64,000 bases of DNA from Syngnathus acus. Taxonomy: Eukaryota; Chordata; Actinopteri; Syngnathiformes; Syngnathidae. Position numbers and translations under genes: made by a program. The notes below the pieces were generated by a model that was not told where the DNA came from, did not search any database, and worked only from the letters and a program-made list of their open reading frames with translations. The stretch spans positions 2,076,912-2,140,911 of the forward strand of contig NC_051102.1 of assembly GCF_901709675.1 (NCBI RefSeq), given 5' to 3'. How positions within the stretch are numbered: position 1 is the first letter of the stretch; the number at the start of each line of letters is the position of its first letter. Below are positions 25,129 to 47,438 of the stretch, piece by piece.

Positions 25129-25497
25129 CCATCCATCTATATTCTGTACCGCTTTGTCTCCACGGGGGTCGCGAGCATGCTGGTGCCTATCCCAGCTGTC
25201 ATCAGGCAGTAGACGGGGGACACCCTGAACCGGTTGCCAACCAATCGCAGGGCACACAGAGACAAACAACCATTCCCACTCGCACTCACACCACGGGGCA
25301 ATTTGGAGTGCTCAATCGGCCTACCAAGCATGTTTGTGGGATGTGGGAGGAAACCGGAGTGCCCGGAGAAAACCCACACGGACACAGGGAGAACATGCAA
25401 ACTCCACACAGGGAGGGCCGGAGGTGGAATCCAACCCGCACCCTCTTTACTTGCTGTGAGGCAGACGTTCTAACCAGTGTGCCACCAAGCCGCCCTG
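25129..25497 (+). repeat. Teleost SINE-like interspersed repeat, copy 1
   Basis: Contains the very common fish repeat words CTGTACCGCTTTGTCTCCACG, GGTTGCCAACCAATCGCAGG and GGAGAAAACCCACACGGACA. It is flanked by a perfect 12-bp duplication CTTCTACATAAT at 25117-25128 and 25498-25509. The left end has the (ATCC)n tract, which on the minus strand is a (GGAT)n 3' tail, so the transcription direction of the element is probably minus. A second copy is at 60501-60866. Confidence 0.85.
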
Positions 25498-25672
25498 CTT
25501 CTACATAATAGTCATATTATTGAAACACGATGAAGAATTAAATATTTTATGGTTTCAAAATACAAAACTACCAACTATTATCATTCGGGCTTTATGCATT
25601 TTCTCATTTATTACTGTGCTCCCCCCCTTTAAATAAATGTCCTTCTCTATATCCTCAGCAACAAAGGAAATA

Positions 25673-26354
25673 CAGTGGAGCCTCGGTTTTCGAACACAAT
25701 CCGTTCCAGAAGGCTGTTCGAGAAGTGATTCGTTCGAATTCCGAATCATATTTTCACATTACAAATAATGGAAAAGATTTTAATCTGTTCCAAGATAAAA
25801 AAAAAAGAAAAAACGCCTTTTTTAAGCATTTTTTCATTTGCGCATTTTTGTCCGATGGCGCAACTGCAGCGCACCGCTGAACGCGCAACCGTAGCGCGTC
25901 GCCGACCGCGCAACTGCACCGCGCTGGTCGCATTATTGTGACAGAGCCGTCGCTGAAATTTAGAAAATATTTTTAAAGTCCTGATGTATTTTCCAAAATT
26001 TAAGGGGACATCAGTGCGCAGGGAATTTAATTTTGTCCGATCGCGCAACTGCAGCGCGCCGGGCGCTTAGCGTCGCATTGCTTTAGGAGCGTCTTTGTGT
26101 TTTATACAGGTTTTAGGATGGCTGTACTGCTCCCACTTGCTTCCTATGGAGGCATGATTAGAGTTGATGCAATCCTCAGAGTAACGAGAACGTAATAACG
26201 AACGGAGTCAGTTGGCATGCGGGTCCTCTAGGCTCATCTTGCGAGGTTCGACAACCGAATTTCGTCCGACATCCGAAGCAAAAAAATCTCGAATTTTTTG
26301 TTCGAATACCGATTTGTTCGAGAACCGGGACGTTCGAAAACCGAGGCTCCACTG
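25673..26354. mobile_element. TA-flanked MITE with TIR CAGTGGAGCCTCGGTTTTCG
   Basis: Left end CAGTGGAGCCTCGGTTTTCGAAC is matched by right end GTTCGAAAACCGAGGCTCCACTG, a perfect 23-bp inverted repeat, with TA at both borders. The interior includes repeated GCGCAACTGCAGCGC motifs. Non-autonomous. Confidence 0.92.
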
Positions 26355-26491
26355 TACAATATATTTTGTATAAAATTTCATGTAAAATACAGTGACAATA
26401 TGTCAGTGTGAACTGATACAAAGTGCCTAGTGATACTGTAAAGTTAAAAGAAACAACAAAAGAATTTCCTAACTTGGTTCAAAACGGACTA

Positions 26492-26650
26492 CAAACCCCA
26501 ATTTTGATGAAGTGAATGTTGAACATATGAAAAAAAATCAGTTGGAACAAAATATCTGTATGTATTCAATTGAATAGTTGTAAATGATTGGCAAATCATA
26601 TTGTATTTTGGTTTTATTTACAATATACACAACATTGCAATTGGGGTTTG
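26492..26650. repeat. Short MITE with ends ACAAACCCCAATT / AATTGGGGTTTGT
   Basis: Inverted ends ACAAACCCCAATTTTGATGAAG and CAATTGGGGTTTGT with TA borders, 159 bp. The ATGATTTGCAAATC-like interior (here ATGATTGGCAAATC) matches a repeat common in teleost genomes. Confidence 0.75.
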
Positions 26651-26805
26651 TATAATAAGACACTAGAGTATTATCCTAAATGCTCAGTCTAATCACAATG
26701 ATGCTTTTTTTACATTTAGCAACTCACTTAGTGCAAATTAAATAACATGTTGACAAACAGGTACAACATAGAATGTAAACAGTCCAAAAAACATCAAGCC
26801 AATTA

Positions 26806-27215
26806 CCGTATTTCCCGGACTATAAGGCGCACCGGACTATAAGGCGCACCTTCAATGAATGGCCCATTTTAAAACTTTGTCCTTATATAAGGCGCACCTG
26901 ACTATAAGGCGCACCATTAATGCATCATGTCAGATTTTTAATCCAAATCAAATCATTCTCCATTTTATCTTTTTTATTTTTACGTCAGACGCAACTGCGC
27001 ATTACTTTATAATCACAAAATAATGATCCATAGTCTTTTTGATTCATGATTCATAGTCTTCAGCCGGCCACTTATGATTTGTTTTATGACACTTCGGGCC
27101 AGTTTAAATTGAGGAATTTGGTCCATATATAAGGCGCACCGGACTATAAGGCGCACTGACGGCTTTTGAGAGAATTTTAGGTTTTTTGGTGCGCCTTATA
27201 GTCCGGAAAATACGG
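26806..27215. mobile_element. TA-flanked MITE with TIR CCGTATTTCCCGGACTATAA
   Basis: Left CCGTATTTCCCGGACTATAAGGCGC and right GCGCCTTATAGTCCGGAAAATACGG are inverted, with TA borders. Internal repeats of ACTATAAGGCGCACC. A related longer copy lies at 34976-35721. It lies just beyond the ghrhr stop codon and so may fall in the ghrhr 3' UTR. Confidence 0.9.
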
Positions 27216-27383
27216 TAAATAAAATACAAAAGACTCAGATGAGTTAATCCATTAGGTTAAATTATAGGTCCAATTTAAACATAGAAGTTGGTCAAGGCTC
27301 AGTGCAGCACAGTCTAGAATCCACATTCTTGTTATGACAACCCAAAATATGGATTTAAATGTCTCTTCAGTGTTTGCTTACGG

Positions 27384-38098
<10,715 letters not shown>

Positions 38099-38829
38099 TG
38101 TGGTGGTGATGATGGCGACAATTCCAGAAGATTTGAGTTCCGTGTGTGTGCAGCCCCGCTATGAAATATGAACTGTGTCAACCTAAAATAGATGACTGCC
38201 AGATGCAAACTTGAGTCTCTCCTCTTCACTCTCTCTTTTGCACTAGCAGCCCTCAATCTCTCTCTCTTCTTCTCTCTCTGAGAATCAGGTGGAGGCACAT
38301 CTCAGGAGAGGCATATAAGACTGCACGGTCCATTTAAAGACACGACGCGCCTTCTCGCCGCTAATGGGAGGCAATCGGTCACGCGTTAATGAATGTCAGC
38401 GAGCGGCGGCGGAGGCGTGCACGTCCCGGACAAATGCGTGCGTGCGCATGAGCAAATCGGCTTGATTTGATTGGGCAGACGGCTAACTGAATTACATTCA
38501 TTTAAAAAGTCTGTCTCTCTCTATGGAATCCTGCAAATGTTCCGTGATCATTAGGCCGTGGCTGTGCGTCACTTGGCTTTATTAGCGTCATTAATTTGTT
38601 GATTATGAAGTTTGTAGTTGAGAGAGGCATGTTAAGTGGATGACCCAGCTAGTTATGTAGACACCCGTCAGTGTGGTCTTACTTCCATCAAATTGAAAAA
38701 GTTTCTTGTTCAGGTTGAGGAGGCGTTTAGTTGTCATAAGTGGAAAGGCCCCCCACCGAAACACCTATTTGTGTGATGTAATGTAAGTATTGTAAGCCTA
38801 AACTACAACTTAAATCTAATAAATAAATA

Positions 38830-39622
38830 CCGTAATTTTCGGACTATAAGTTGCACCGGAGTATAAGTCGCACCAGCCATAAAATGCCCAAAAATGTGAA
38901 AAAAAACATATATAAGTCGCTCCGGAGTATAAGTCGCATTTTGGGGGGCAATTTATTCGACAAAATCCAACACCAAGAACAGACATGAACGAGCAACAAC
39001 AGGCTAAACGATACGGTATGCTAACGTGACAAACACAAACGAGGAGCTGAGAACGGGCCTGACGTAACATTCAGTTATTTAAAAAAAACTATTACATAAA
39101 TAACACGTTTATAAAACCATCTGTGTCACTCCAATTCATTAAATCCATCGATCGTCCTTTGTCAACAATGCCGTGTGCCGCGCCGCAGTTCAAATTATTC
39201 CACAGGCCCATACAACGATATATAAACAATATTTTAAATAACTATCACATAAACAACAATATTATCATACCATTTGTGTCACTCCAAATCATTAAATCCA
39301 TCGATCAAATTTCTCGTCCTTTATGTCATCCTGGTGACAGAGGACATGTCCAGAGGATATGGCGCTTTAAAGTGTTAATTACTTTATTTGATTTTTTCTC
39401 TCTATTTTTCATGTTTTGAATATGTTCAAGATAAAGATATAAAAGCATGTGAAGTGATCAACTATACTAAAAATAACATGTGAAGTGGTCAACTATACTT
39501 GTAAGTAAGTGATGTGTTAATGATCAAGTAAAAATTTGTGAAAAAAAAGTCGCTCCTGAGTATAAGTCGCCCCCCCACCCAAACTATGAAAAAACCCGCG
39601 ACTTATAGTCCGAAAATTACGG
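38830..39622. mobile_element. TA-flanked MITE, sister of the 17983-19420 element
   Basis: Starts CGTAATTTTCGGACTATAAG, ends CTTATAGTCCGAAAATTACGG, TA borders. The interior shares several hundred bp with 17983-19420 but lacks the 118-bp minisatellite. It lies upstream of ghrhr. Confidence 0.9.
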
Positions 39623-41411
39623 TAAATATATTTTAGTTTTTCATTAGAGGGAGGCGTTTAGTTGTCTTAAGTGGATGACACACCCAGTGAAAAGCTTCTC
39701 AATATCATCACACTGTAAAACCAAGTCTGGGCTTTTTATTTTATTTTTTTTATGCCATTGCTTTGAACTTGGCCTGTGCTTTGAGAGTCCATAAAATGTA
39801 AAATTTCAAATTGTTTTAAATGAGGGAGGCGTTGTCTTATGTGGATGAATCACCAGGCGAAACACTTATCAGCGTGAGGCGGCAGCGTACAGCAGGTTGC
39901 ATGCGTGATGATGACGCTAGGTTGCAAGAACATGACATTAATTAGCCCTTAGCCGACTCGCCGTAATGACTTACTGACAAACCGAGGTCACCTTGTGATT
40001 AGAGAGAGAGTCGCTCAAAACTCCTGACTGTTATTATGTCAATTATTTTCAGCATGGAAGATGAATTGCTTTGTCAAACCAACACATTTAAAGCACTACA
40101 CAGGAGTAAAACCAGGACTAGCGCGCAACATAATGTGACAGCTAATGTTGCATGATTGAAGGCCTCTAGATTTGCAAGAGAGGCACGTAAATGCATCGCT
40201 GCTATTGTCGCTGCCCCTCCCAGACCCATGTAAATAACTAAGGGTTTTAAATGTAAAAATATGTCATCTTCAGAAGAAGCCAAGGCAGTCTGTCATGGCA
40301 TATGCATTCATAAAAGTGTAGCTCAAACTGTCAAAAGAAAGTTTGGCTTGCACATTAAATACTTTCAATTATGCTGGCTCAGTGACTTGGAAAATGTGCT
40401 TCAATTCATGCCAGCCAAGCACAACGTTGTTTAGTGTTTATTACTTCTACCAAGGACGTAGTGGAATGCATCGGTGTAGGTTATTTATTTGGAAGTTTTT
40501 TTGTTTTTTTTAATGTATTCATTTTATTCATGTTTCCCTTAAAAATGAGATATAATCAATTATAATCTGACAGGGTTATGATTTTACATTTATGATAAAT
40601 AATTAAATATAAAATAAATATAATATAAATAAATTCACACAAAAATACGTTACCTTATATTCAAAATATTAAATGTATAAAATCGTATCAATATAAACCT
40701 ATACAAAATTAAGACAATTTTGATGCCATACTTTTATATTAATTTCTTTAAATCTCAGGGTTTTGTCCATTTTCTTTGAATCAGGGGAGTCAAACTCATT
40801 TCTTTCACGGGCCGCATTGTAATCATAGCTTCTTTCGGAGGGCCATTATGACTGTCAACCCAAATAAATGTATGAGCACCTCATATGATATACAGTAAAA
40901 GCTACAAAACAAACTGACAAATAACTCGTTTTCAAATCAGACGAGTAAAAACTGGTCAAATATTTTAAAAAATGTTTTATTAAAAGTGAAGACAATTTGC
41001 AATTCTAGTAATGACACACGAATTTGATGTACAATTTGTCTTCGCGGGCCACATAAAATGATGTGGCGGGCCGTATCTGGCCCCCGGGCCTTGAGTTTGA
41101 CCCATATGCTTTAAATAGTAAGATGAATTTTTTAAATCTACATAAATGTATATTATCTTGATGAAGAACAACAAATAACAGAAGCATTTATTTAAAAAAA
41201 TAAAAAATTCTAAACAAATCCCATTGATGTAGTTTCGAGTCCAGATTTGATCGGAATCTACCTAAAGATGACAACATAAAAATGTTTTTTCATTTAATAT
41301 ATAATATAAAAGCATTTGTTATGTCAACTTTACAATGTTGTTTTTGTTTTTTAGCTACGGTCGATTCTTCTAGAAAAAAAACAACAACTGACAATAAACG
41401 TCTGCGCGTCC
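39623..41411. other. Intergenic stretch between ghrhr and cfap300
   Basis: No exon with recognisable similarity. AT-rich sequence with the hAT-type remnant at 40782-41104. The last 100 bp before cfap300 carries the X-box-like site listed separately. Confidence 0.6.
40782..41104. repeat. hAT MITE (CAGGGGAGTCAAACTCATTT type)
   Basis: Starts CAGGGGAGTCAAACTCATTT and ends TTGAGTTTGACCC, an imperfect inverted pair. The GGGCCGCATTGTAATC and GGCGGGCCGTATCTGGCCCC interior is typical of this fish hAT MITE. A half copy is at 13374-13552. Confidence 0.75.
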
Positions 41412-41425
41412 GTTGTCAAGGCAAC
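41412..41425 (+). promoter_or_regulatory. cfap300: RFX X-box-like palindrome upstream of cfap300
   Basis: GTTGTCAAGGCAAC matches the RFX consensus GTTGCCATGGCAAC at 12 of 14 positions and lies 92 bp before the cfap300 ATG. RFX factors, with FOXJ1, drive motile-cilium genes, so the position and target gene class fit well. Confidence 0.7.
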
Positions 41426-41516
41426 ACCAAGGCTCGTATGAGCACACTCGTCTCTGAAGCCTTCGTTCCTCTCACTTTTGTGTTTTTTCTTCACAGCTTC
41501 GGTAGCACAACAAGCT

Positions 41517-43727
41517 ATGTCCGGAGATAATAATGACCTTGAACGAACTTTTTCCTTCCGTTCAGTACCATCCAGGAAGTTTGCGTTCCTGGAGGAAAAG
41601 GAGACCGTAGCTCTGTTGATGAAATGGTAAACTCCGAGATAAGCTGTCCCGTAAAAACATTTGTAAATATGCTATGTTCTGTCGCTATCTGGCGGTGTCC
41701 TAATGTAATTATAGTTTTTTTTTTTAAATTTATTCTCAGGTCGATGCTCGGGAGACTCTCCGCACAAACGTTCAGCTTTGACCAGAAGTTTCACCTTTAC
41801 GAGAGCGACAAGTTTGCACTGGTAAGACGTGACGTCACTCCGGCAAGTCAACTGAGAAAAAAATTATAATTTTGGCCACTTTATTTAGTGGCCAAAATTA
41901 TAATTTTCTTTATATTTATATCTTATATATATCTAAATATATCTTTATATTTTATTATACTGTTATTGTAGTTCTACAAAATCGTGGATAGGGGTTTTAA
42001 TTGTTTATATTGGTGCTTTTTTTTTTGAAAGGGTTGTGTAGATTTTTATATCCAAAGTAGCCAACTTGTTCATGAGACAGCCAATACCGTATTGGCCCGA
42101 ATATAAGACGGTGTTTTTTGCATTGAAATAAGACTGAAAAAGTGGGGGTCGTCTTACATTCGGGGTCTCGACATTATACCCATTCACAACGCTAGATGGC
42201 GCCGGATATCTTTAAAGCGAATGTTGAACTTAACTCCCAGGCCAAAGCGAACCCCTGTCACAAAGAATAAAAATAGCGGTAGCACGAAGAAGAAAAATAA
42301 AAAATAGCGGTAAGAAAGAAAAGAGAAGAAAATAAGAGAAGAGATAACAGAAAATGGAGAAATGTAGCGACAATCTGGAGAAAAGTGGGTCGAAGATCGG
42401 CCAGATTAACCGGCAGCTGAGGAGAAGTTATGATGCTTAGTTTACATATTTAAACAGATATTAAGATGTGATAGACAGTTTTTGAATGATTTGAATGGGG
42501 CAAAATAACATGTTTTTTCTTGCGATTATATTGTTATAATCATTTGTTTCAGATGTACTGTAATTATTTTCTGTATAAAAATTTGGTGTTCAAAAAGTCT
42601 TTTTTCACACTTGAGTCTTGAAAAAGAGGGGGGTCGTCTTATAATCAGGGTCGTCTTATATTCGGGCCAATACGGTAATAGTGCATGCTGTAAGTGTTGA
42701 TCCATGGGGTGTTTTGAGGAAAATGTTAACGTCTTTATTTGTTGTTGATTATTTGTACGTGTCGCCATCACTCTTCATACAGTGCTTCTTCACAGACGCT
42801 AGCGTGCTCTCCAGTGTGAAAATGATGGACGGCTGGCAGCCTTTCGGTATGTCCTGTCACGCCATAGTAGGTCATTCGGGTCTAACTTTCCTTTTCTTCA
42901 CAGACCGACCAGTAGCATCAGTGGACGTGGAGGTGGTACCATGCACCAAGGTCTCCATGGACCTTTTTGACCCCATCTACACTTGCGGCATCGTGGCATC
43001 TTCTGGGCACATCGCTAGATGCTTCCACGAAGTCTACCCGGACTATGACAAACTCCGAGAAGTGAGACTTTCTTTTTGTTTTACCACTTGGTCCGTTTCC
43101 CCTCCAAACAAATGTTTGTGTGTGTGCAGATGCTGCAGGCTGAAGACTCAGACAACTACCATATATTGGGGAGCGCCGAGCGAGCGGAGTTTCTGTTTCG
43201 CCTCTTCAAATACCTTTGTCTCGGTGGAGAGCTGAACCAGTATGAAGACACGATCGAGCCTTACATCAATGTTACCAAAAAAATCTACAAAGAGCTCATC
43301 AGGTACAAAAGGTCCAATATGAGTATTATTATTTTCTCCTAATGAAAGCATCTGTTTCAGGCTCTAAATTTTAGAAAAAAAATACAATTTACTGATAGTT
43401 TACCGTGGCAAAGCGATACGAACTATTTTTTATCGTTTTTCTTGCAGTGTTCAAAAGGATCCAGAAACTAAAAGGATTGCCGTAGTCTCCATGGTGCTCA
43501 AAGTCCATGTCTATGTACGTCTAGCATTTACTTGTTTTTATGTTGACGGAAATGGCCACAAAGTTCGAGTCATCTGCTCTGTCTCCCCACTGTAGGATGA
43601 ATCGGGCCAGTGTTACCCCGGCAGCCGTGACGAGGAGCAGACCTTTGCCTACCTCATTGTGGACCCCTTCAAACGCCACGTGACACTACTCTGCCACTCT
43701 TACGGTGTTGGAACCATGTCACTTTAA
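41517..43727 (+). CDS. cfap300: Cilia- and flagella-associated protein 300
   Basis: Cytoplasmic factor needed for assembly or transport of axonemal dynein arms; mutations in the human gene (C11orf70) cause primary ciliary dyskinesia. Exons 41517-41626, 41740-41821, 42783-42846, 42904-43061, 43130-43302, 43448-43514 and 43596-43727 join in frame to 261 aa, close to the human length. Conserved blocks are KWSMLGRLSAQTFSFDQKF, VPCTKVSMDLF, ILGSAERAEFLFRLFKYLCL, GGELNQYEDTIEPY, QTFAYLIVDPFKRH and YGVGTMSL at the very C-terminus. No membrane segment or signal peptide. The intron after exon 2 contains a 21-bp perfect hairpin and a MITE. A polyadenylation signal follows at 43894. Confidence 0.95.
41860..41907. 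repeat. Perfect 21-bp inverted repeat with 6-nt loop
   Basis: The left arm 41860-41880 (ending TTTTGGCCACT) is the exact reverse complement of the right arm 41887-41907 (starting AGTGGCCAAAA), separated by TTATTT. It begins 38 nt after the donor of cfap300 exon 2. Confidence 0.95.
42087..42675. mobile_element. TA-flanked MITE with TIR CCGTATTGGCCCGAATATAA
   Basis: Ends CCGTATTGGCCCGAATATAAGACG and CGTCTTATATTCGGGCCAATACGG form a perfect inverted repeat with TA borders. It lies inside the second intron of cfap300, same orientation class as the other TA-flanked families in this window. Confidence 0.93.
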
Positions 43728-43777
43728 TGCTGTAAATTATATTGAAATACATTAATCAATTCAAATGCTGAGTACGC

Positions 43778-43779
<2 letters not shown>

Positions 43780-43837
<58 letters not shown>

Positions 43838-43848
43838 CTCGCTCTCTT
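43780..43848 (+). repeat. (TC)n microsatellite in the cfap300 3' UTR region
   Basis: About 30 TC units with three CG interruptions near the right end, lying between the cfap300 stop and its likely AATAAA. Confidence 0.95.
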
Positions 43849-43893
43849 TTTACATGCAACAATAGAAAAACCCAACTCTTTCACGTTGTCATC

Positions 43894-43899
43894 AATAAA
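43894..43899 (+). terminator. cfap300: Likely polyadenylation signal of cfap300
   Basis: AATAAA 167 nt after the stop codon, with a second AATAAA about 20 nt further and a GTGCATTGTGTGTG GT-rich element downstream. Confidence 0.6.
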
Positions 43900-44425
43900 G
43901 TGTTAAGTAGATAAATAAAGTGCAGAGGTGCTTGTGCATTGTGTGTGATTATCTTGACATAAACGTCTAATCAACATAAATCTAATCAACATAAAGCAAC
44001 ATAAATCTAAGAAGAAAAAAATTCTGCTTTAGACGCGTCCCAGAAATATTACTGTAGTTTTAATGTGCGACAAAAGAGCTAAACAAAGATGGAGTACAGT
44101 ATGTACTACTTTCTTTCTGGCATGAATCTGATCGCATATAGTTACGTCAAAAAGAGGGCGCATACATTGTAAATACCTTTTCTCAAAGCATTGTGGGTAA
44201 GGTAGTCTTTAGCGAAAGGGATCATACCATAGTTAAGTTTGATCGTAAATAGTAATACAAATGACATGCGTCTTTTATAGTCGACAGATGAATATTAATC
44301 AGTTTTAAATCATGTAATGAATACAGTATGAACATTTAAAGGAGTTATTAATGGATATTTTAGGAAAAACTCCAAAGTGGCCAACCCCTCCGCGTTGACA
44401 AATAAAGACGTCCGCTCCACTGTAA

Positions 44426-44506
44426 CTCTCTTCCGGTCGGATTACAACCGAAGCAGCACGCAAAGGAACGGCACCGAAGACTTGAAACGTCAAATAAAAC
44501 AATCAA
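44426..44506 (+). other. eef1d: Probable 5' untranslated exon of eef1d with a TOP start
   Basis: The pyrimidine run CTCTCTTCC at 44426-44434 looks like a 5' terminal oligopyrimidine start, the signature of translation-machinery mRNAs controlled by mTORC1/LARP1, followed by GC-rich untranslated sequence and a strong donor CAA|GTAAGT at 44506/44507. eEF1D mRNAs are known TOP messages. The link to the coding exons, about 3 kb downstream, is inferred. Confidence 0.55.
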
Positions 44507-46004
44507 GTAAGTGAGGATACTTGCCCACACCTTCAAACTTTAACAAACGCATTCGGTTTCAAAAGCGAGCGACTGTGTGACATTTCCCTTCGTGGAAACG
44601 CCACGTGTTCAGTCGCCGTTCGAGTTTGCAGCTGTCAAAAACTTCAACGGAGTTGTGCCATCTCGGATAACGTCGATATTCACCATCGATATTGGTTACT
44701 TCTGGGATATCGTCCGCAATTAATGACTGAAAATGTTAAGGAGAGCATTGAGACCGATTCGTCTACTGTTTTTAATACTCCGGGTTTAACTAATAAGTGT
44801 CCAATATGAAATGGCGCAAATGTATAAATTTAATTATTTGTATTTCACATGTTGTCCGCTGATCTTTCATTTCATCAAAGGTGAGTGCTGTGCCTGTTTT
44901 ATTTTTATTTTTAATTCATTCTCTTATTACATGTTCTGCCTGTTGAAATAATTCAAATATGTCAATTGACTTGCATGGAAAGTATCAATTGGTAAAACTG
45001 CTAGTAGATGAATCAGCATGTTAAATGTTTTTCAAATGCAAGTGCTATAAGAATATGCATTTTTTTTGGGATGTGAAATTGCACACAATCAAAAATGTTT
45101 TATTGGGTTTGTGATGTGTTTTAATCAGAGGGAACACTGAATTCATCACAATGGAATCATGTCTGTTCTGCTTTTTTTAATTTTCTTTTTTCTAATTGTG
45201 CTTTTCATTGTACCTCTTAATTGAATTGTGGTTAATTATTGTATAATAGTGCTTGTCAAGTTACTCATTTAATCAATCAAGACGAATTATAGTGTAACTT
45301 CCAAAGCCCAACACTGTGTCGGGAATTAAGTATAGAAATTTGTTTTATACAACTCAAGACGTCTTTGAGTTTGGAGGTTTCACTGCATTGTGTGGAGATG
45401 AGGAAACACCAAACACACATTAAAAGTGATTAAAAATGTAATGTGAGATTGATCCATTAGCTTTATTTGGCGCCCTTTAAACTAGTACTATAGCAGCCAT
45501 TCTGAATTTCGAGCCTGGTTTTGCTGTTCTTCCTGGAATGACCGTAAACACTTTTTGCTCAAAATGAAGCTTTTTGATCAATCATCACCCTTCGAGAGCA
45601 TGTTAAAAACGGTTTTGACTTGTACTCGCATGAGGCCATTCAAACCATGCTTGAGCCCATTTATCACCAAAATACTAGGTTGGCTTGTATGAGTGCTATG
45701 ATTTACATTGCTATGCTCGCAGTTTGCTGCACATTGGTCCAATTTTTCATTTGTTTTACGCCTCTTGGCAGTTTCTCATAAAAGCCCCCTTGCATAATAG
45801 AGAAACAAAATATCATGAGTCGTTCATGATAACAGAATTAAAAATCAACACGAGCATGGTGGTGGACAGTAGGGAGAAGAAGAGGGAGGAGGAATACTTG
45901 CCCTGTCCGCCACAGTTTGAATGGCCTGGTGTCCAAAAGTTGTTGTGTGTAGTTAGCTGGCACTTGTTGCTTGAAGCACCTTTTTTTCCCCCCTCCTCCT
46001 TAAG

Positions 46005-46491
46005 CGGAATGGATCAGTTGAGCTCCGAGCAGGGAGCGGCCCCTAAGCCCGCCGCCACGCCAGAGAGGAGCATCATCAGTGGAGACAACCTCCAGTTCGG
46101 CAAGATGCGTCGCCACGCCCGTTTGTCTCAGTCAGAGAACCAGAGCTCGGGGCCCGAGGAAGAGTACTTGGGCTCCTCTGTGGAGGCCGGCGGATCCTAC
46201 GGACGAAGCCCCGCCGCCCACAAGCTGCAATCGTCCTCTCCGAGGAGCCCCAACACCAGGGGGCACTGGGCCAAGCGCCACCAGCAGGACGGCGCTCAAA
46301 TCCCAACGGTGAAGTCATCCGGCACCCCCCACCGGCGCTACAGCCGGGGCCGCTACCGCTCGTCGTCTGAGACGGAAAAAGGAGGCCGAGGGAGCAGGGA
46401 GCCCAAGTTTCGGAAGAAGGGCTTCTCTGAGAGCGACAACAGGTCGGGACGGGACAAGTGTGACACGGGAGGAATGGTGGAAATGTGATGT
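46005..46491 (+). CDS. Basic Ser/Arg-rich ORF, candidate long-isoform exon of eef1d
   Basis: After an acceptor (CCTCCTCCTTAAG) an ATG at 46009 in good context opens a 160-residue frame to a stop at 46491: MDQLSSEQGAAPKPAATPER, then a region rich in Ser, Arg, Gly and Pro (GRYRSSSETEKGG, KFRKKGFSESDNRSG). The stretch is clearly GC-richer than its flanks, as coding exons are here. I do not recognise the protein. An internal donor CAG|GTCGGG at 46442/46443 has exactly the phase needed to join the acceptor at 47432 and read in frame into the eef1d start. That would make it the N-terminal exon of a long eEF1D isoform, as exists in mammals with a different sequence. Alternatively it is an independent single-exon gene. 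Confidence 0.5.
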
Positions 46492-47438
46492 GTACTACTC
46501 TTTGTCTGCCTTGCACTGTCTTTTGGCCTCCTTGTTGTCATTTAAAAAAGCAAAAAACCAACAACGTATTCAGTGTATCAAAGCAGAACAGAGGGAGGCG
46601 ACTTGTTAAATGTGGCTGCCTGTTGATTGTAACTTTCTGGCCTCATGTGTGGTGATCCTGCTGAGCTGACAAGTCTGCCTCGCTGCCTGAGGAATGTGTT
46701 GATTTGACACAAGCGGGCCATTTGTTGCACTGTTGCATGTAATTTGTCCCCCCCCCCCCTAGAGAATCAGTCATTTCTCAATTTGATACCTTTTGTGTGT
46801 GTGTACAATACACTCACTCACTAGTGACTCACCGAAAAGTAGCTGTTTAATGTAGTGAGATCAATAGCTGACAAAATAGTCCGCCTTCAAGTATTTTTCT
46901 GATTCTTGTGGTGAAAAGTCCTAGCATTTGCCATCATTTGTTTGATTGTGAAAGCAGTTGGTGTACTGAATCATTGTGTTTTTTTCTAATACGGTGGTAT
47001 TTAAGAAAGGTCAAAATATTAGAAACTGGTCATTATGATGCAGTGCACCAACTACAAGCACAATACGAAACACTTGCTCGTATGATATTTAAACTTACTA
47101 GTCAAATATGATGGTTCATCCACCAAAATGAATATATAGAATTTCTTTCATAAATATCCACCAGGAAGTAGAGCAACTGTCAGTGGCCAGTGAAGCCCCC
47201 TTAGACAGAGATTCTGTAAACTGCCTGCATGCAAGCCATTTAGGGGGCATTTATGCTTAGTTTTTTTCATGTAATCTAAAGACATTTCTATGTATATTGA
47301 ATATTTTATTCTCCAGGTAATTCTGTGTATGCAGTCATGTCATACGAAGCATCCTGCTTTGTCAGTTTTATGGGTGCCAATTATAACTAAAATGGAAGTT
47401 TGAATCATGTTTTTTTTTTTTCCATCTTTAGCGCCAAC

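Noticed and set aside
38307-38320. TATA-like GCATATAAGA upstream of ghrhr
   Set aside because: It is TATA-like on the + strand whereas ghrhr is transcribed from the minus strand; the minus-strand reading is weak.
45685-46008. Extension of the 46009 ORF upstream to 45685
   Set aside because: The upstream part is AT-rich, ends in a polypyrimidine tract with a splice acceptor, and is better read as intron.
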